A stretch of 64,000 nucleotides of DNA from Streptomyces musisoli. Lineage in GTDB: Bacteria; Actinomycetota; Actinomycetes; Streptomycetales; Streptomycetaceae. A program made the translations under genes and the position numbers. Of the stretch, positions 39,470-49,578 are shown piece by piece. The stretch lies in NCBI RefSeq assembly GCF_016741855.1, contig NZ_JAERRH010000001.1, forward strand, positions 310,001-374,000, read 5' to 3'. The notes under the pieces are model-generated. The model did no database searches and was not told the origin of the DNA. It saw only the letters and a list, made by a program, of their open reading frames with translations. The stretch's first letter is position 1. Each line of letters opens with the position of its first letter.

Positions 39470-40864
39470 ATGAGCGCATCCTCCGGCATACCCAGACCCC
39501 GCCCGCTGCGGCGCGCGCTCGTCGCCGCGGCGGCGACGCTCGGCCTGGCGGCGGCCGTCGCCCTGGCGGCCACCGCGCCCGCCGACGCCTCCGCGCCCAC
39601 GCCCCCGTCGGGCTGGACGCAGGTTTTCGCGGACGACTTCGACGGCGCGGCCGGCTCCGGAGTCAACACCGCGAACTGGCAGTACGACACCGGTACTTCC
39701 TACCCGGGCGGCGCGGCCAACTGGGGCACCGGCGAGGTCGAGACGATGACCACGAGCACCGGCAACGTCGCGCTGGACGGTGGCGGCAACCTGCTCATCA
39801 CCCCGCGCCGGGACGCGTCCGGCAACTGGACCTCCGGCCGGATCGAGACCACCCGCAGCGACTTCCAGCCGCCCGCCGGCGGCAAGCTGCGCGTCCAGGC
39901 CCGGATCCAGATGCCCAACGTCACCGGTGCCGCGGCGAAGGGCTACTGGCCGGCGTTCTGGATGCTCGGCGCCCCGTTCCGGGGCAACTACTGGAACTGG
40001 CCGGGCGTCGGCGAGCTGGACATCATGGAGAACGTCCAGGGCCTGAACACCGACTGGTCCACGGTGCACTGCGGCACCAACCCCGGCGGCCCGTGCAACG
40101 AGACCACGGGCATCGGCAACTCGACGTCCTGCACCGGTTCCACCTGTCAGGCCGGCTTCCACACCTACGCGATGGAGTGGGACCGCTCGACCAGCCCCGA
40201 GCAGATCCGCTTCTACCTGGACGGCGTCGGCTTCCACACGGTCCGGGCGGACCAGGTCGACGCGACCACCTGGGCCAACGCCACGAACCACGGGTACTTC
40301 CTCATCCTCAACGTGGCGATGGGCGGCGGCTTCCCGGCCGCGTTCGGCGGCGGCCCGGACGGCGGGACGGAGCCGGGCCACCCGATGGTCGTCGACTACG
40401 TACAGGTCCTCCAGTCCTCCGGCGGCGGCACCACTCCCCCGCCGACCGGCAACCGGGACGCCTACAGCGCCATCCAGGCCGAGTCCTACGACGGCCAGTC
40501 CGGGACCGGCACCGAGACCACCACGGACACGGGGGGCGGGCAGGACATCGCGTACCTCGCGAACGGTGACTGGGCGCTGTACAAGGGCGTCGACTTCGGG
40601 TCCACGGCGGCGAGGCAGTTCCACGCGCGGGTCGCGAGCGGCGCGGCGGGCGGGGTCAGCGGACTGGTGGAGGTGCGCCTGGACAGCCGCGCCAACGCGC
40701 CCGTCGGCAGCTTCGCGGTCGGCAACACCGGGGGCTGGCAGTCCTGGCGGACCGTGCCGGCCAACATCGATGCGGTCACCGGCACCCACGACGTCTACCT
40801 CACCTTCACCAGCGGCCAGCCGGCCGACTTCGTGAACGTGAACTGGTTCGGCTTCGGGCACTGA
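39470..40864 (+). CDS. Secreted GH16 beta-glucanase with C-terminal CBM6
   Basis: The product has 464 residues. The signal peptide is about 1-40 (RRALVAAAATLGLAAAVALA, cleavage near ADASA). The GH16 domain (about 45-330) has WPAFWMLGAP and the catalytic GELDIMEN (nucleophile and acid/base Glu in ExDxxE). A Gly/Thr/Pro linker (GGGTTPPPTG) leads to a family-6 carbohydrate-binding module (about 345-464: AIQAESYDGQSG to VNVNWFGFG). The set fits an endo-beta-1,3-glucanase or laminarinase. The ATG at 39470 has GAGAGG upstream. The CebR-like boxes suggest induction by cello- or laminari-oligosaccharides. Confidence 0.93.
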   Translation: MSASSGIPRPRPLRRALVAAAATLGLAAAVALAATAPADASAPTPPSGWTQVFADDFDGAAGSGVNTANWQYDTGTSYPGGAANWGTGEVETMTTSTGNVALDGGGNLLITPRRDASGNWTSGRIETTRSDFQPPAGGKLRVQARIQMPNVTGAAAKGYWPAFWMLGAPFRGNYWNWPGVGELDIMENVQGLNTDWSTVHCGTNPGGPCNETTGIGNSTSCTGSTCQAGFHTYAMEWDRSTSPEQIRFYLDGVGFHTVRADQVDATTWANATNHGYFLILNVAMGGGFPAAFGGGPDGGTEPGHPMVVDYVQVLQSSGGGTTPPPTGNRDAYSAIQAESYDGQSGTGTETTTDTGGGQDIAYLANGDWALYKGVDFGSTAARQFHARVASGAAGGVSGLVEVRLDSRANAPVGSFAVGNTGGWQSWRTVPANIDAVTGTHDVYLTFTSGQPADFVNVNWFGFGH

Positions 40865-40885
40865 GCGCGGTCCGGGCGAGGCGGC

Positions 40886-42001
40886 CTAGCGCAGCTCCGC
40901 CCGGAAGGCCACCGGCGTCTGACCGGTGTGCAGATGGAAGAACTTGGAGAAGTTCGCCGCGTCGGGGAAGCCAACGGCCGCCCCGACGCGGCCGGTCGTC
41001 AGGTCCGTGTGGGCGAGGAGGCGTTTGGCCTCCAGGACGACCCGTTTGTCGATGAAGCCCTTCGGGGTCTCGCCGGTCGCCGCGCGGACGGCGCGGACCA
41101 GGGTGCGGCGCGAGTAGCCGAGGGCGTCGGCGTAGGCGCTGACGCTGTGGTTGGTGGCGAAGCCCTGCTCGACGGCGTCCCGGAAGCGGGTGAAGGTGCT
41201 GTCGGTGTGCTGCCGGGAGGTCTGGGCCGAGCTGGCGGCGAGATGGGCGAGGCGCAGCAGGAACGCGGTGAGCGTGTGTCTGAGCACGGCCGTGTGCAGG
41301 CTGAGCGGCAGCGTCGCGGTGTCCTCGTACTCGCGGTGGAGCTGTTCGAGGGCGGCCTGGAGCGCGGTGAGCTGGGCCGGTGCCGGGCGCAGCAGGGGCG
41401 GCAGGTCGTAGCGGTACAGGCCGGTCGCCTCGACGGTGGAGCGGGGCAGGAAGCCGGGCTGCATGGTCAGGACGGTTCCGCGGTACACGGAGTCCCGGGA
41501 GAAGCGATGGACCTGTCCGGGGCGGATCCAGAGCAGGTCGCCGGCGGCGGCCTCGTACTCGGCGAAGTCGATCATGTGCCGTACGGGGCCGTCGCCGAAG
41601 AGCATGACCACGTGGAAGTCGATGCGGTGGACGCGGTGCAGGGGGGCGTCGGCGTGCCATGTGCGGTCGGTGCCCATGGGCCCGATCTGCATGCCGACGC
41701 CGCCGACGGCCAGCTCGGCCGGGAAGGGGAAGGTTCTGATCCTGTCGCGGTCCGTGTTTCCGTCGCCGCCGGAGCCGCCGGAGCCGGTGCCGGAGCCGCC
41801 GGAGCCGGTGCCGTCGCCGCCACGGCCGGAGCCGTCGCCGCCGGAGCCGGTGCCGACGGGGCCGGAGACGCCGGAGCCGGTGCCCACGGGGCCGGAGCCG
41901 GAGACGCCGGAGCCGTCGCCGCCACGGCCGGAGCCGTCGCCGCCGCAGCCGGTGCCGTCGTCCGCGTCGTCACCTGCGGCTCGCTGCGTTCTGTCGGTCA
42001 T
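40886..42001 (-). CDS. AraC family regulator with Gly/Ser-repeat N-terminus
   Basis: The product has 371 residues. Residues about 10-75 are Gly/Ser/Asp repeats ([22 protein letters not shown]). A cupin-type effector domain follows (about 85-215: [33 protein letters not shown]). The AraC double HTH ends the chain (about 270-371: [20 protein letters not shown], and [29 protein letters not shown]). The ATG at 42001 has AAGGG close upstream. An alternative start after the repeat is possible, but no clear RBS was seen. It is divergent from the tkt operon and may regulate it or the adjacent glucanase. Confidence 0.87.
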   Translation of the reverse strand: MTDRTQRAAGDDADDGTGCGGDGSGRGGDGSGVSGSGPVGTGSGVSGPVGTGSGGDGSGRGGDGTGSGGSGTGSGGSGGDGNTDRDRIRTFPFPAELAVGGVGMQIGPMGTDRTWHADAPLHRVHRIDFHVVMLFGDGPVRHMIDFAEYEAAAGDLLWIRPGQVHRFSRDSVYRGTVLTMQPGFLPRSTVEATGLYRYDLPPLLRPAPAQLTALQAALEQLHREYEDTATLPLSLHTAVLRHTLTAFLLRLAHLAASSAQTSRQHTDSTFTRFRDAVEQGFATNHSVSAYADALGYSRRTLVRAVRAATGETPKGFIDKRVVLEAKRLLAHTDLTTGRVGAAVGFPDAANFSKFFHLHTGQTPVAFRAELR

Positions 42002-42079
42002 GCCCTTTTCGTGCCGTCCCTGTCGCGCGATCACTGTCCCAGATTCACCACAGGCTGACACACCCAGACCTTCCCTCGA

Positions 42080-42094
42080 AAAAGTCAGACTTTT
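42080..42094. promoter_or_regulatory. Palindrome AAAAGTC-A-GACTTTT upstream of tkt operon
   Basis: A perfect 7+1+7 AT-rich inverted repeat lies between the AraC gene and tkt, abutting TAAGTT (42094-42099), a possible -10. A GTTTGAAC follows. It is a strong candidate operator for the operon. Confidence 0.6.
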
Positions 42095-42147
42095 AAGTTT
42101 GAACGCGTACGGCCCCTCATCCGGCACTGAACGAGGACTTCTTGAAG

Positions 42148-44223
42148 ATGACCACGCAGACTTCCGACGGTTTCGAGTGGACCGACCTCGACCGGCGCGC
42201 CGTGGACACCGCCCGACTTCTGGCGGCCGACGCGGTGCAGAAGGTGGGCAACGGGCACCCGGGGACGGCGATGAGCCTGGCGCCTGCCGCGTACACGATC
42301 TTTCAGAAGGTGATGCGACACGACCCGGCGGACCCCGAGTGGACCGGCCGGGACCGTTTCGTCCTCTCCCCCGGTCACACCTCGCTGACCCTCTACACGC
42401 AGCTCTTCCTCGCCGGGTACGAGCTGGAGCTGGACGACCTGAAGGCCTTCCGCACGCACGGCTCGAAGACGCCGGGCCACCCCGAGTACGGGCACACCGC
42501 GGGCGTGGAGACCACCACGGGCCCGCTCGGCCAGGGCGTCGCCAACGCCGTCGGCATGGCGATGGCCGCCCGCTACGAGCGCGGCCTGTTCGACCCGGAG
42601 GCCCCCGCGGGCACATCCCCGTTCGACCACACGATCTGGGCGATCGTCTCCGACGGCGACCTGGAGGAGGGGGTCTCCGCCGAGGCGTCCTCGCTGGCCG
42701 GGCACCAGAAGCTCGGCAACCTGGTCTTCCTCTACGACGACAACCACATCTCCATCGAGGGCGACACCGCCACCGCCTTCTCCGAGGACGTGCTGAAGCG
42801 GTACGAGGCGTACGGCTGGCACACCCAGCGCATCGAGCCCACCGCCGACGGCGACGTCGACGCCCCCGCCCTGTACGCGGCGCTGGAGGCAGCCCGGGCC
42901 GAGACCGGGCGGCCCTCGATCATCGCGATGCGCACGGTCATCGCCTGGCCCGCCCCGAACGCGCGGAACACCGAGGCCTCCCACGGCTCCGCGCTCGGCG
43001 AGGAGGAGATCGCGGCCACCAAGCGGCTCCTCGGCTTCGACCCGGAGCAGGCCTTCGAGGTCGCCGACGACGTCCTGAAGCACGCCCGGCAGGCCCTGGA
43101 CCGGGGTGCCGAGGCGCACGCGGCCTGGGACAGGCGGATCGCCGAGTGGCGTGCCGCCCGGCCCGAGCGGGCCGAACTGTTCGACCGCGTCAGCAAGGGC
43201 GAGCTGCTCGAGGGCTGGCAGGACGCACTGCCGGTGTTCGAGGAGGGCAAGTCGGTCGCGACCCGTGCCGCCTCCGGCAGGGTGCTCCAGGCGCTCGGCC
43301 CGGTGATCCCCGAGCTGTGGGGCGGCTCCGCGGACCTGGCCGGCTCGAACAACACGACCATCGACAAGGACAGCTCCTTCCTGCCCGAGGGCAACCCGCT
43401 GCCCGAGGCCGACCCGTACGGCCGTACCGTGCACTTCGGCATCCGCGAGTTCTCCATGGCCGCGGAGATGAACGGCATCGCCCTGCACGGCAACACCCGG
43501 ATCTACGGCGGCACCTTCCTCGTCTTCTCCGACTACATGCGCAACGCCGTCCGGATGTCGGCGCTGATGCAGCTGCCGGTGACGTACGTGTGGACGCACG
43601 ACTCCGTCGGCCTCGGCGAGGACGGCCCCACCCACCAGCCGGTCGAGCACCTGGCCTCGCTGCGCGCGATCCCGGGCCTGAACGTCGTCCGCCCGGCGGA
43701 CGCCAACGAGACCGCGATCGCCTGGGCCGAGATCCTGAAGAGGCACGCCACGCACCCGGCCCCGCACGGGCTCGCGCTCACCCGCCAGGGCGTGCCGGTG
43801 TACGCGCCGAACGAGGACGCGGCCAAGGGCGGCTACGTACTGCGCGAGTCCTCGACGGAGGTCCCGGAGGTGATCATCATCGCGACGGGCTCCGAGGTGC
43901 AGCTGGCCGTGGCCGCGCGGGAACGGCTGGAGGCCGAGGGCATCGGCACGCGCGTGGTGTCGATGCCGTCCGTGGAGTGGTTCGAGGAGCAGCCCCGCGA
44001 GTACCGCGAGCGGGTGCTGCCGCCGGCCGTGCGGGCCCGGGTCGCCGTCGAGGCCGGCATCGGCCTGACCTGGTACCGGTTCGTGGGCGACGCCGGACGC
44101 ATCGTCTCGCTCGAACACTTCGGTGCCTCCGCGGACGCGAAGACCCTGTTCGCCGAGTTCGGCTTCACCCCCGAGAACGTCGCCGCCGCGGCCCGCGAGT
44201 CCCTCGCCGCCGTACGCGCGTGA
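42148..44223 (+). CDS. tkt: Transketolase
   Basis: The product has 691 residues, full length. The thiamine-diphosphate site is [32 protein letters not shown] in form (GDG to NN-like motif), with [12 protein letters not shown] at the N-terminus. The pyrimidine domain (about 360-530) has [20 protein letters not shown] and [20 protein letters not shown]. It transfers two-carbon ketol units between sugar phosphates in the non-oxidative pentose phosphate pathway. The ATG at 42148 follows GAGGA by 10 nt; an in-frame TTG at 42142 is an alternative. First gene of a six-gene operon. Confidence 0.95.
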   Translation: MTTQTSDGFEWTDLDRRAVDTARLLAADAVQKVGNGHPGTAMSLAPAAYTIFQKVMRHDPADPEWTGRDRFVLSPGHTSLTLYTQLFLAGYELELDDLKAFRTHGSKTPGHPEYGHTAGVETTTGPLGQGVANAVGMAMAARYERGLFDPEAPAGTSPFDHTIWAIVSDGDLEEGVSAEASSLAGHQKLGNLVFLYDDNHISIEGDTATAFSEDVLKRYEAYGWHTQRIEPTADGDVDAPALYAALEAARAETGRPSIIAMRTVIAWPAPNARNTEASHGSALGEEEIAATKRLLGFDPEQAFEVADDVLKHARQALDRGAEAHAAWDRRIAEWRAARPERAELFDRVSKGELLEGWQDALPVFEEGKSVATRAASGRVLQALGPVIPELWGGSADLAGSNNTTIDKDSSFLPEGNPLPEADPYGRTVHFGIREFSMAAEMNGIALHGNTRIYGGTFLVFSDYMRNAVRMSALMQLPVTYVWTHDSVGLGEDGPTHQPVEHLASLRAIPGLNVVRPADANETAIAWAEILKRHATHPAPHGLALTRQGVPVYAPNEDAAKGGYVLRESSTEVPEVIIIATGSEVQLAVAARERLEAEGIGTRVVSMPSVEWFEEQPREYRERVLPPAVRARVAVEAGIGLTWYRFVGDAGRIVSLEHFGASADAKTLFAEFGFTPENVAAAARESLAAVRA

Positions 44224-44279
44224 CACCCGACGCACGCAACCGACGCACGATACCGACGCAAGAGGAAAGACTGATCACT

Positions 44280-45413
44280 GTGACCGAAGCAATCGCGACC
44301 CCGGGAGCCCTCAAGCGCCTCGCCGACGAGGGTGTGTCGATCTGGCTCGACGACCTGTCGCGCAAGCGGATCACCTCGGGCAGCCTCGCCGAGCTGGTGG
44401 CGAGCGGAAGTGCCGTCGGTGTCACGACGAACCCGTCCATCTTCCAGGCCGCCATAGGCTCCGGGGAGGGCTACGAGGAGCAGCTCGCCGACCTCGCCGT
44501 CCGCGGGGTCACGGTCGACGAGGCCGTGCGGATGATGACGACCGCCGACGTGCGCGACGCCGCGGACATCCTGCGCCCGGTGTACGACACCTCGGACGGC
44601 CGTGACGGCCGGGTCTCCATCGAGGTCGACCCGCGCCTGGCCCACGACACCGGGGCCACCGTCGCCGAGGCCAAGCAGCTGGCCTGGCTGGTGGACCGGC
44701 CCAACGTGATGATCAAGATTCCGGCGACCAGGGCGGGCCTCCCGGCGATCACCGAGGTCATCGGCCTCGGCATCAGCGTCAACGTGACCCTGATCTTCTC
44801 CCTGGAGCGCTACCGCGAGGTCATGGCCGCCTACCTGGCCGGTCTGGAGAAGGCCCGCGAGCGGGGCGTCGACCTGTCCACCATCCACTCGGTGGCGTCC
44901 TTCTTCGTCTCCCGGGTGGACTCCGAGATCGACAAGCGGCTGACCGCCCTCGGCACCGGCGAGGCCCTCGCCCTCAAGGGCCGCGCGGCCCTCGCCAACG
45001 CCCGGCTCGCCTACGAGGCGTACGAGGAGGTCTTCGCCTCCGGCCGCTGGCAGGAGCTGGCCGCGGACAAGGCGAACAAGCAGCGCCCGCTGTGGGCGTC
45101 CACCGGGGTGAAGGATCCCGCGTACAAGGACACCCTGTACGTGGACGAGCTGGTCGCGCCCGGCACCGTCAACACCATGCCGGAGGGCACCCTGAACGCC
45201 GTCGCCGACCACGGCGACATCACCGGCGACACCGTGACCGGCGGCTACCCGCAGGCCCGCGCCGACCTGGCCGCCGCCCAGCGGCTCGGCATCTCCTACG
45301 ACGAGGTCGTCCAGCAGCTGGAGGACGAGGGCGTCGCCAAGTTCGAGGCGGCCTGGCAGGACCTGCTGGACGCCGTCGCCACGTCCCTGAAGAGCAAGGG
45401 AGTTGACGCCTGA
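44280..45413 (+). CDS. tal: Transaldolase
   Basis: The product has 377 residues, the longer actinobacterial form. The Schiff-base lysine is in [15 protein letters not shown]. The substrate loop [10 protein letters not shown] and [19 protein letters not shown] are typical. It transfers dihydroxyacetone units between sedoheptulose-7-phosphate and glyceraldehyde-3-phosphate. The GTG at 44280 follows GAGGAAAG. It lies 56 bp after tkt, and its stop overlaps the zwf start by one base (TGATG). Confidence 0.95.
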   Translation: MTEAIATPGALKRLADEGVSIWLDDLSRKRITSGSLAELVASGSAVGVTTNPSIFQAAIGSGEGYEEQLADLAVRGVTVDEAVRMMTTADVRDAADILRPVYDTSDGRDGRVSIEVDPRLAHDTGATVAEAKQLAWLVDRPNVMIKIPATRAGLPAITEVIGLGISVNVTLIFSLERYREVMAAYLAGLEKARERGVDLSTIHSVASFFVSRVDSEIDKRLTALGTGEALALKGRAALANARLAYEAYEEVFASGRWQELAADKANKQRPLWASTGVKDPAYKDTLYVDELVAPGTVNTMPEGTLNAVADHGDITGDTVTGGYPQARADLAAAQRLGISYDEVVQQLEDEGVAKFEAAWQDLLDAVATSLKSKGVDA

Positions 45414-47002
45414 TGACCGAGAACACCCCCGCCCGGACACCCGCACCCGAGGCGGTGCGGGTCCCGGTGGCCCCGGCCGCCGACTGGGTGAACCCGCTGC
45501 GCGACACCGGCGACCGCCGGCTCCCCCGCATCGCCGGGCCCTCGGGCCTGGTCATCTTCGGGGTGACGGGTGACCTGTCGCGCAAGAAGCTGATGCCGGC
45601 CGTCTACGACCTGGCCAACCGGGGTCTGCTGCCGCCGGGCTTCTCCCTCGTCGGGTTCGCCCGCCGCGACTGGGAGGACCAGGACTTCGCGCAGGTCGTG
45701 CACGACGCGGTCCGCGAGCACTCCCGCACCCCGTTCCGCGAGGAGGTCTGGCAGCAGCTCGCCGAGGGCATGCGCTTCATCCCCGGCGACTTCGACGACG
45801 ACACCGCCTTCAAGCAGCTGAAGGACGCCGTCGAGGAGCTGGACGCCTCGCGCGGCACCGGCGGCAACTTCGCCTTCTACCTGTCGGTGCCGCCGAAGTT
45901 CTTCCCCAAGGTCGTGCAGCAGCTGAAGAAGCACGGCCTGGCGAACCCGCCGCAGGGCTCCTGGCGGCGCGCGGTCATCGAGAAGCCGTTCGGCCACGAC
46001 CTGGACAGCGCGCGCGAGCTGAACGCGATCGTCCACGAGGTGTTCGAGCCGGACCAGGTGTTCCGCATCGACCACTACCTCGGCAAGGAGACCGTCCAGA
46101 ACATCCTGGCGCTGCGCTTCGCCAACCAGATGTACGAGCCGATCTGGAACCGGTCGTACGTCGACCACGTGCAGATCACCATGGCCGAGGACATCGGCAT
46201 CGGCGGCCGGGCCGGCTACTACGACGGCATCGGTGCCGCCCGGGACGTCATCCAGAACCACCTGCTCCAGCTGATGGCCCTCACCACCATGGAGGAGCCC
46301 ATCGCCTTCGACGCGGAGGCGCTGCTCACCGAGAAGCTGAAGGTGCTGAAGTCGGTCCGGCTGCCGAAGGACCTCGGCCTGAGCACCGTGCGCGGGCAGT
46401 ACGCGGCGGGCTGGCAGGGCGGCGAGAAGGTCGTCGGGTACCTGGAGGAGGACGGCATCGACCCCGCGTCGAAGACCGACACCTTCGCCGCGATCAAGCT
46501 GGGCATCGACAACCGCCGCTGGGCGGGCGTCCCCTTCTACCTGCGTACCGGCAAGCGGCTCGGCCGCCGGGTCACCGAGATCGCGGTGGTCTTCAAGCGG
46601 GCCCCGCACTCGCCGTTCGACTCCACCGCCACCGAGGAACTGGGCCAGAACGCGATCGTCATCCGCGTCCAGCCGGACGAGGGCATGACCGTGCGGTTCG
46701 GATCGAAGGTGCCGGGCACCTCGATGGAGATCCGGGACGTCTCCATGGACTTCGCCTACGGCGAGTCGTTCACCGAGTCGAGCCCGGAGGCGTACGAGCG
46801 GCTCATCCTGGACGTGCTGCTCGGCGACGCCAATTTGTTCCCCCGTCACCAGGAAGTGGAAGAGTCCTGGAAGATCCTCGACCCGATCGAGGAGTACTGG
46901 GCGGCGCACGACAGGCCGGCGCAGTACGCGTCGGGCAGCTGGGGACCGACGGAAGCCGACGAGATGCTCGCACGAGACGGACGGAGCTGGCGCAGGCCAT
47001 GA
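45413..47002 (+). CDS. zwf: Glucose-6-phosphate dehydrogenase
   Basis: The product has 529 residues. NADP site GVTGDLSRKKLMPAVYDL; active-site RIDHYLGKETVQN; substrate region RRAVIEKPFGHDLDSA. It makes 6-phosphogluconolactone and NADPH at the entry of the oxidative pentose phosphate pathway. The N-terminal 35 residues are an extra Pro/Ala-rich tail. Start and stop overlap tal and opcA (TGATG and ATGA), so the three are translationally coupled. Confidence 0.97.
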   Translation: MTENTPARTPAPEAVRVPVAPAADWVNPLRDTGDRRLPRIAGPSGLVIFGVTGDLSRKKLMPAVYDLANRGLLPPGFSLVGFARRDWEDQDFAQVVHDAVREHSRTPFREEVWQQLAEGMRFIPGDFDDDTAFKQLKDAVEELDASRGTGGNFAFYLSVPPKFFPKVVQQLKKHGLANPPQGSWRRAVIEKPFGHDLDSARELNAIVHEVFEPDQVFRIDHYLGKETVQNILALRFANQMYEPIWNRSYVDHVQITMAEDIGIGGRAGYYDGIGAARDVIQNHLLQLMALTTMEEPIAFDAEALLTEKLKVLKSVRLPKDLGLSTVRGQYAAGWQGGEKVVGYLEEDGIDPASKTDTFAAIKLGIDNRRWAGVPFYLRTGKRLGRRVTEIAVVFKRAPHSPFDSTATEELGQNAIVIRVQPDEGMTVRFGSKVPGTSMEIRDVSMDFAYGESFTESSPEAYERLILDVLLGDANLFPRHQEVEESWKILDPIEEYWAAHDRPAQYASGSWGPTEADEMLARDGRSWRRP

Positions 47003-47925
47003 AGATCGACCTGACCGACACCACGGCAAGCAAGATCAACAAGGCGTTGGTCCGGGGCCGCCGCGCCATCGGCACGCCGGCCGTGGGCATGGTCCTGACG
47101 ATGGTCATCGTCACGGACGAGGAGAACGCCTACGACTCGATCAAGGCCGCCGAGGACGCCTCGCGCGAGCACCCCTCGCGGACCCTGGTCGTCATCAAGC
47201 GGCACGCCCGCACCCTGCGCGACCGCACCCACTCGCGGCTGGACGCCGAGGTGCGGGTCGGCTCCGAGGCGGGCACCGGCGAGACCGTCGTCCTGCGGAC
47301 CTACGGCGAGGTGTCCGACCACGCCGAATCGGTCGTGCTGCCGCTGCTGCTGCCGGACGCCCCGGTCGTCGTGTGGTGGCCGGTGGACGCCCCCGAGACC
47401 CCCTCCAAGGACCCCCTGGGCGCGCTCGCCCAGCGCCGGATCACCGACCTGTACGCCGTGGAGCGGCCCCTGGAGGTGCTGGGGACCCGCGCCCGCAACT
47501 ACGCGCCCGGCGACACCGACCTCGCCTGGACGCGGCTGACGCTGTGGCGCTCCATGCTGGCCGCGGCCCTGGACCAGGCCCGCGCGAAGGTGACGTCGGC
47601 GGCCGTGGAGGCCGAGGCCGACAACCCCAGCGCCGAGCTGCTCGCTCGCTGGCTCCAGGCCCGGCTGGACGTCACGGTGGACCGGGTGCACAGCGCCGGT
47701 CCGTTCGTCACGGCCGTGCGTCTCGGCACCGCGAACGGCGAGATCGTCGTCGACCGGCCCGAGGGTCCGCTCGCCACGCTGACCCTGCCCGGGCAGCCGC
47801 CGCGCACCCTCGCCCTGAAGGTCCGCCCCACTTCCGAACTCATCGCCGAGGAGCTGCGCCGCCTCGACGCCGACGAGATGTACGCCATCGCCCTCCAGGG
47901 CGCGGCACCCGAGGAGAACGCCTGA
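46999..47925 (+). CDS. opcA: Glucose-6-phosphate dehydrogenase assembly protein OpcA
   Basis: The product has 308 residues. It starts [20 protein letters not shown] and has the family core [20 protein letters not shown] and [20 protein letters not shown]. In actinomycetes and cyanobacteria OpcA binds G6PDH and promotes its active oligomer. The start overlaps zwf by 4 nt, which fits stoichiometric production with its partner. Confidence 0.96.
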   Translation: MKIDLTDTTASKINKALVRGRRAIGTPAVGMVLTMVIVTDEENAYDSIKAAEDASREHPSRTLVVIKRHARTLRDRTHSRLDAEVRVGSEAGTGETVVLRTYGEVSDHAESVVLPLLLPDAPVVVWWPVDAPETPSKDPLGALAQRRITDLYAVERPLEVLGTRARNYAPGDTDLAWTRLTLWRSMLAAALDQARAKVTSAAVEAEADNPSAELLARWLQARLDVTVDRVHSAGPFVTAVRLGTANGEIVVDRPEGPLATLTLPGQPPRTLALKVRPTSELIAEELRRLDADEMYAIALQGAAPEENA

Positions 47926-47926
47926 G

Positions 47927-49576
47927 ATGGCAGAGTTCCCGAAGCTCACCGACCGGCCCGAGTGGAAGGCCCTCGCCGACCACCGCGACCGGGAACGGCC
48001 GGACCTGCGCGAGCTGTTCGCGACGGACCCCGGGCGTGCCGAGCGGTACGTCGTGCGGGTCGGCGACCTGCACATCGACTACAGCAAGCAGCTGATCACC
48101 GACGAGACCCTCACCCTGCTGCGCGAACTCGCCGCCGCGACCGGCGTGTTCGCGCTGCGGGACGCCATGTTCCGCGGTGAGCGGATCAATGTCACCGAGG
48201 ACCGGGCGGTCCTGCACACCGCGCTGCGCGCCGCGCCGGACGCGGTCGTCGAGGTCGACGGCGAGAACGTGGTGCCGCAGGTGCACGCCGTGCTGGAGAA
48301 GATGGCCGGCTTCGCCGGGCGGGTCCGCTCCGGCGAGTGGACCGGCCACACCGGCAAGCGGATCCGCAACGTCGTCAACATCGGCATCGGCGGCTCCGAC
48401 CTGGGCCCCGCGATGGCGTACGAGGCCCTGCGCCCCTTCACCGCACGGGACCTGACGTTCCGGTTCGTGTCCAACGTGGACGGCGCCGACCTGCACGAGG
48501 CGACCCGGGACCTGGACCCGGCGGAGACGCTGTTCATCATCGCTTCCAAGACCTTCACCACCATCGAGACCATCACCAACGCCACCTCCGCGCGCAAGTG
48601 GCTGCTGGCCGCGCTCGCCGACGAGAAGGCGGTGGCCAGGCACTTCGTGGCGTTGTCCACGAACACCGAGAAGGTCTCCGAGTTCGGTATCGACCCGGAC
48701 AACATGTTCGAGTTCTGGGACTGGGTCGGCGGCCGCTACTCGTACGACTCCGCGATCGGCCTGTCCCTGATGATCGCCATCGGCCCGGACCGCTTCCGCG
48801 AGATGCTCGACGGCTTCCGGCTGATCGACGACCACTTCCGCACCGCGCCCGCCGAGTCCAACGCTCCGCTGCTGCTGGGCCTGCTGGGCATCTGGTACGG
48901 CAACTTCCTGGACGCCCAGACCCATGCGGTGCTGCCGTACTCCCACTACCTGTCGAAGTTCACGGCGTACCTCCAGCAGCTGGACATGGAGTCCAACGGC
49001 AAGTCGGTCCAGCGGGACGGCAACCCGGTGGAGTGGCAGACCGGACCGGTGGTGTGGGGCACGCCCGGCACCAACGGCCAGCACGCCTACTACCAGTTGA
49101 TCCACCAGGGCACCAAGCTGATCCCGGCCGACTTCATCGGCTTCGCCCGCCCGGTCACCGAACTGAGCGGGGAACTCAAGGCCCAGCACGACCTGCTGAT
49201 GGCCAACTTCTTCGCCCAGACCCAGGCGCTCGCCTTCGGCAAGACGGCGGAGGAGGTCCGCGCGGAGGGCGTGGCCGAGGAGCAGGTGGCGCACCGCACC
49301 TTCCGCGGCGGCCACCCGACCACCACGATCCTCGCCACCGAACTGACCCCGTCCGTGCTGGGCCAGCTGATCGCCCTCTACGAGCACAAGGTGTTCGTGC
49401 AGGGCGCGGTGTGGAACATCGACTCCTTCGACCAGTGGGGCGTGGAACTGGGCAAGGTCCTCGCCAAGCGCGTGGAGCCCGCCCTCACCGAGGGCGCGGA
49501 CGTGCCCGGGCTCGACCCGTCCACCCAGGCCCTCGTCGCCGCCTACCGCACTCTCAAGAACGCATCGGAGAACTGA
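47927..49576 (+). CDS. pgi: Glucose-6-phosphate isomerase
   Basis: The product has 549 residues. Family signatures [20 protein letters not shown] and [12 protein letters not shown] are present, with [18 protein letters not shown] and the catalytic Glu/His/Lys regions in [17 protein letters not shown] and [10 protein letters not shown]. It interconverts glucose-6-phosphate and fructose-6-phosphate. It starts 1 bp after opcA. Its place inside a pentose phosphate operon would let fructose-6-phosphate from tkt/tal return to zwf. Confidence 0.97.
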   Translation: MAEFPKLTDRPEWKALADHRDRERPDLRELFATDPGRAERYVVRVGDLHIDYSKQLITDETLTLLRELAAATGVFALRDAMFRGERINVTEDRAVLHTALRAAPDAVVEVDGENVVPQVHAVLEKMAGFAGRVRSGEWTGHTGKRIRNVVNIGIGGSDLGPAMAYEALRPFTARDLTFRFVSNVDGADLHEATRDLDPAETLFIIASKTFTTIETITNATSARKWLLAALADEKAVARHFVALSTNTEKVSEFGIDPDNMFEFWDWVGGRYSYDSAIGLSLMIAIGPDRFREMLDGFRLIDDHFRTAPAESNAPLLLGLLGIWYGNFLDAQTHAVLPYSHYLSKFTAYLQQLDMESNGKSVQRDGNPVEWQTGPVVWGTPGTNGQHAYYQLIHQGTKLIPADFIGFARPVTELSGELKAQHDLLMANFFAQTQALAFGKTAEEVRAEGVAEEQVAHRTFRGGHPTTTILATELTPSVLGQLIALYEHKVFVQGAVWNIDSFDQWGVELGKVLAKRVEPALTEGADVPGLDPSTQALVAAYRTLKNASEN

Positions 49577-49578
49577 TC

